The notes under the pieces are model-generated. The model worked only from the letters and a program-made list of their open reading frames with translations. It had not been told where the DNA came from and did not search any database. 7,798 nucleotides of DNA, taken from RGIG1995 sp045126815 (GTDB lineage: Bacteria > Bacillota > Clostridia > Oscillospirales > CAG-272). The first letter of the stretch is position 1; every line of letters starts with the position of its first letter. Positions 6,470 to 7,798 of this stretch are shown here, one piece after another. The DNA lies in contig JBGVPD010000038.1 of assembly GCA_045126815.1 (NCBI GenBank), positions 1 to 7,798 of the forward strand. The letters are read 5' to 3'. Made by a program: the position numbers and the translations under genes.

Positions 6470-7666
6470 ATGAAAAAACTTTTATCTTTCGTACTTCTGC
6501 TTGTTTTAGTACTTGCTGTTCTTACAGCATGCGGTGGAAACAAAACACCTAACGACACCACAGACACTAATCAGACGGGCGAACAAACAGAAGCCCCTAA
6601 ACCCACTTATTCAATCCCCGAAAAAGATATGCGTGATTGGGTTGTAGACTATATGTATCAGATGGCTAACGTTAAGTGGTCTCCTATGAACAACATTGAC
6701 ACAGATGCCATGAGCACCTCTCCTGACTTTATTAAAGGTAAAGTTTATCACGGACTTCCCTACATAAATCTTCTTACGGACGCTGACCTCGAAATGTTTA
6801 TAAACGATATGCGTTACGATGAAACAAAACAAATGTACATCTATGAAACAGCAAAAGATAGAAGCAACACAATGGGTAACGACTGCTCTTCTTCTATTTT
6901 GTTAGCTTGGAAACGTTTTGATACAAACATTACCGCTTACGATACAGGTACTTGTTTCCCTTTAGGTGATAAAACAGGTATTTATCCCCTTGGAAATATG
7001 GTAATCGAAAAAGGCGCAAAGAAAACTGATGCAATTATTGCTGCAACAAACGAACAAACACTTTACGAAGCTTACACACTTCTCCAAAAAGGTGATATGA
7101 TAATCTGGCGTACAAACCAAGGTCATACAAGAATGATTATCGAAAACCACACTGAAAAAACAGCAGCAGGCAAAATACATCCCGCAAGAAGCTACGTTAT
7201 TACTATTGAACAGACAAACAAAATCGACGCCACAAGAACCGATGGCGTACAAACAACATGGTACGTTGAACATAAGTACACTTATAAAGACTTAAGAGAT
7301 AAAAACTATATTCCCGTAACTTGTAATGCCCTCTCTGAAGAAAGAGCTGAGCCTGTTGTTGTAGTAGAAGGTGCAAATACCAAAAAGACTATCGGAAATG
7401 CTAAAAACGGTAATCTTATGGGTACAATCAAATCCAACTACTCAATTCTCAGCGCTACCGTTGTTATTGAAGATGCAAACAAAAACGAACTCTACAAAGA
7501 AAGATATAAGGTTGCAAACAAAGACCTTGACGGTACACTCGCTCTCTCAGAATTTAAATTCGATTTTGATAACACAACCCTTGCCTCCGGTACTTATACA
7601 TACAATATAATTGTTGAAACAGTATGCGGTGAGGGCGTTGTTCACAACGTAGAATTTACAAAATAA
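6470..7666 (+). CDS. Lipoprotein with an NlpC/P60-like cysteine peptidase domain and a beta-rich C-terminal domain
   Basis: Predicted 398-residue lipoprotein on the outer face of the membrane. Residues 1-20 are a lipoprotein signal (KK, then a long Leu/Val core) ending in the lipobox LTAC, so Cys21 should be lipidated. A Thr/Asn/Gln-rich linker (22-48) leads to a globular part. Residues 136-150 (GNDCSSSILLAWKRF) look like a papain-fold nucleophile helix with Cys139. Residues 207-226 hold KGDMIIW and GHTRMIIEN, which resemble the NlpC/P60 GD and histidine strands, with His219 as the likely base; the third catalytic residue is unclear (around 237-248). The domain appears to end near KNYIPVT (278-284). 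Residues 300-398 look like a beta-sandwich or Ig-like module (GTIKSNYSI and SGTYTYNI). A peptidoglycan or peptide hydrolase or amidase role is inferred; the substrate is unknown. The ATG has AAAGGA (6456-6461) 8 nt upstream. It is monocistronic, between a divergent promoter region and its own terminator. Confidence 0.8.
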   Translation: MKKLLSFVLLLVLVLAVLTACGGNKTPNDTTDTNQTGEQTEAPKPTYSIPEKDMRDWVVDYMYQMANVKWSPMNNIDTDAMSTSPDFIKGKVYHGLPYINLLTDADLEMFINDMRYDETKQMYIYETAKDRSNTMGNDCSSSILLAWKRFDTNITAYDTGTCFPLGDKTGIYPLGNMVIEKGAKKTDAIIAATNEQTLYEAYTLLQKGDMIIWRTNQGHTRMIIENHTEKTAAGKIHPARSYVITIEQTNKIDATRTDGVQTTWYVEHKYTYKDLRDKNYIPVTCNALSEERAEPVVVVEGANTKKTIGNAKNGNLMGTIKSNYSILSATVVIEDANKNELYKERYKVANKDLDGTLALSEFKFDFDNTTLASGTYTYNIIVETVCGEGVVHNVEFTK

Positions 7667-7671
7667 ATTAG

Positions 7672-7708
7672 AAAAGAACAGATTGCTTTTGCAGACTGTT
7701 CTTTTTTT
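7672..7708 (+). terminator. Intrinsic terminator of the lipoprotein gene
   Basis: A 10-bp stem (7672-7681 with 7696-7705, AAAAGAACAG/CTGTTCTTTT) is extended, after one A-A mismatch, by a T-G pair and TGC/GCA closing a TTTT loop. Seven T (7702-7708) follow. It begins 6 nt after the stop codon at 7666. Confidence 0.92.
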
Positions 7709-7798
7709 ACTTAAAATGCTACTTATACAACACTTAATATATTTAATTTATAATTATTTTTTATTAAGATAAATTAACAATCGCTATTTTTGCAAGGT

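Noticed and set aside
6611..7273. Minus-strand frames at 6611-6832 and 6962-7273, and a plus-strand frame at 7371-7610
   Set aside because: They are out-of-frame readings of the lipoprotein gene, with Cys/Phe-rich or low-information content and no family resemblance.
7709..7798. Possible start or end of another gene at the right edge
   Set aside because: Frames are short, the sequence is almost purely AT, and no ribosome binding site or recognisable protein fragment is present.
1..7798. tRNA, rRNA, CRISPR, insertion sequence or phage attachment features
   Set aside because: No regularly spaced repeats, cloverleaf-like conserved boxes, transposase or integrase motifs, or terminal inverted repeats were found on reading both strands.

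Overview
This AT-rich window looks like chromosomal DNA from an anaerobic, low-GC Firmicute, probably a gut-type member of the Clostridia. The evidence is the pairing of a CIRCE operator with groES-groEL, strong AGGAGG-type ribosome binding sites, sigma-A-like promoters, a Firmicute-type uridine phosphorylase, and a lipoprotein with a Gram-positive style signal and lipobox. No RNA gene, CRISPR array, insertion sequence, integrase or phage gene was seen, so this reads as ordinary core-type chromosome. The genus cannot be fixed from what is visible.

Layout: (1) 1-1193, minus strand: the first 397 codons of a sodium:alanine/glycine symporter (AGCS family), cut by the left edge of the window. (2) 1194-1406: a divergent control region. 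It holds a probable symporter promoter on the minus strand, and a sigma-A promoter plus a CIRCE element for the chaperonin operon on the plus strand. (3) 1407-3355: groES and groEL, closed by a strong terminator at 3381-3413. (4) 6172 down to 3426, minus strand: uridine phosphorylase, a PAP2-family membrane phosphatase whose start lies 1 nt after the previous stop, an intrinsic terminator hairpin, then a cytoplasmic alpha/beta hydrolase. This cluster converges on groEL. (5) 6173-6469: a second divergent control region. (6) 6470-7666, plus strand: a lipoprotein with an NlpC/P60-like cysteine peptidase core and a beta-rich C-terminal domain, followed by a terminator at 7672-7708. The last 90 bases (7709-7798) are very AT-rich and hold nothing I can identify.

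Functionally, groES-groEL form the heat-inducible chaperonin, and the CIRCE site implies repression by HrcA, whose gene is not in the window. Uridine phosphorylase feeds nucleoside salvage. The PAP2 protein probably removes phosphate from a lipid phosphate or pyrophosphate at the membrane, and the two are likely translated from one message. The symporter takes up small amino acids. The lipoprotein probably acts on the outer face of the membrane, perhaps on peptidoglycan or peptides, but its substrate is unknown. It is the least understood gene here. I found no convincing new multi-gene system.
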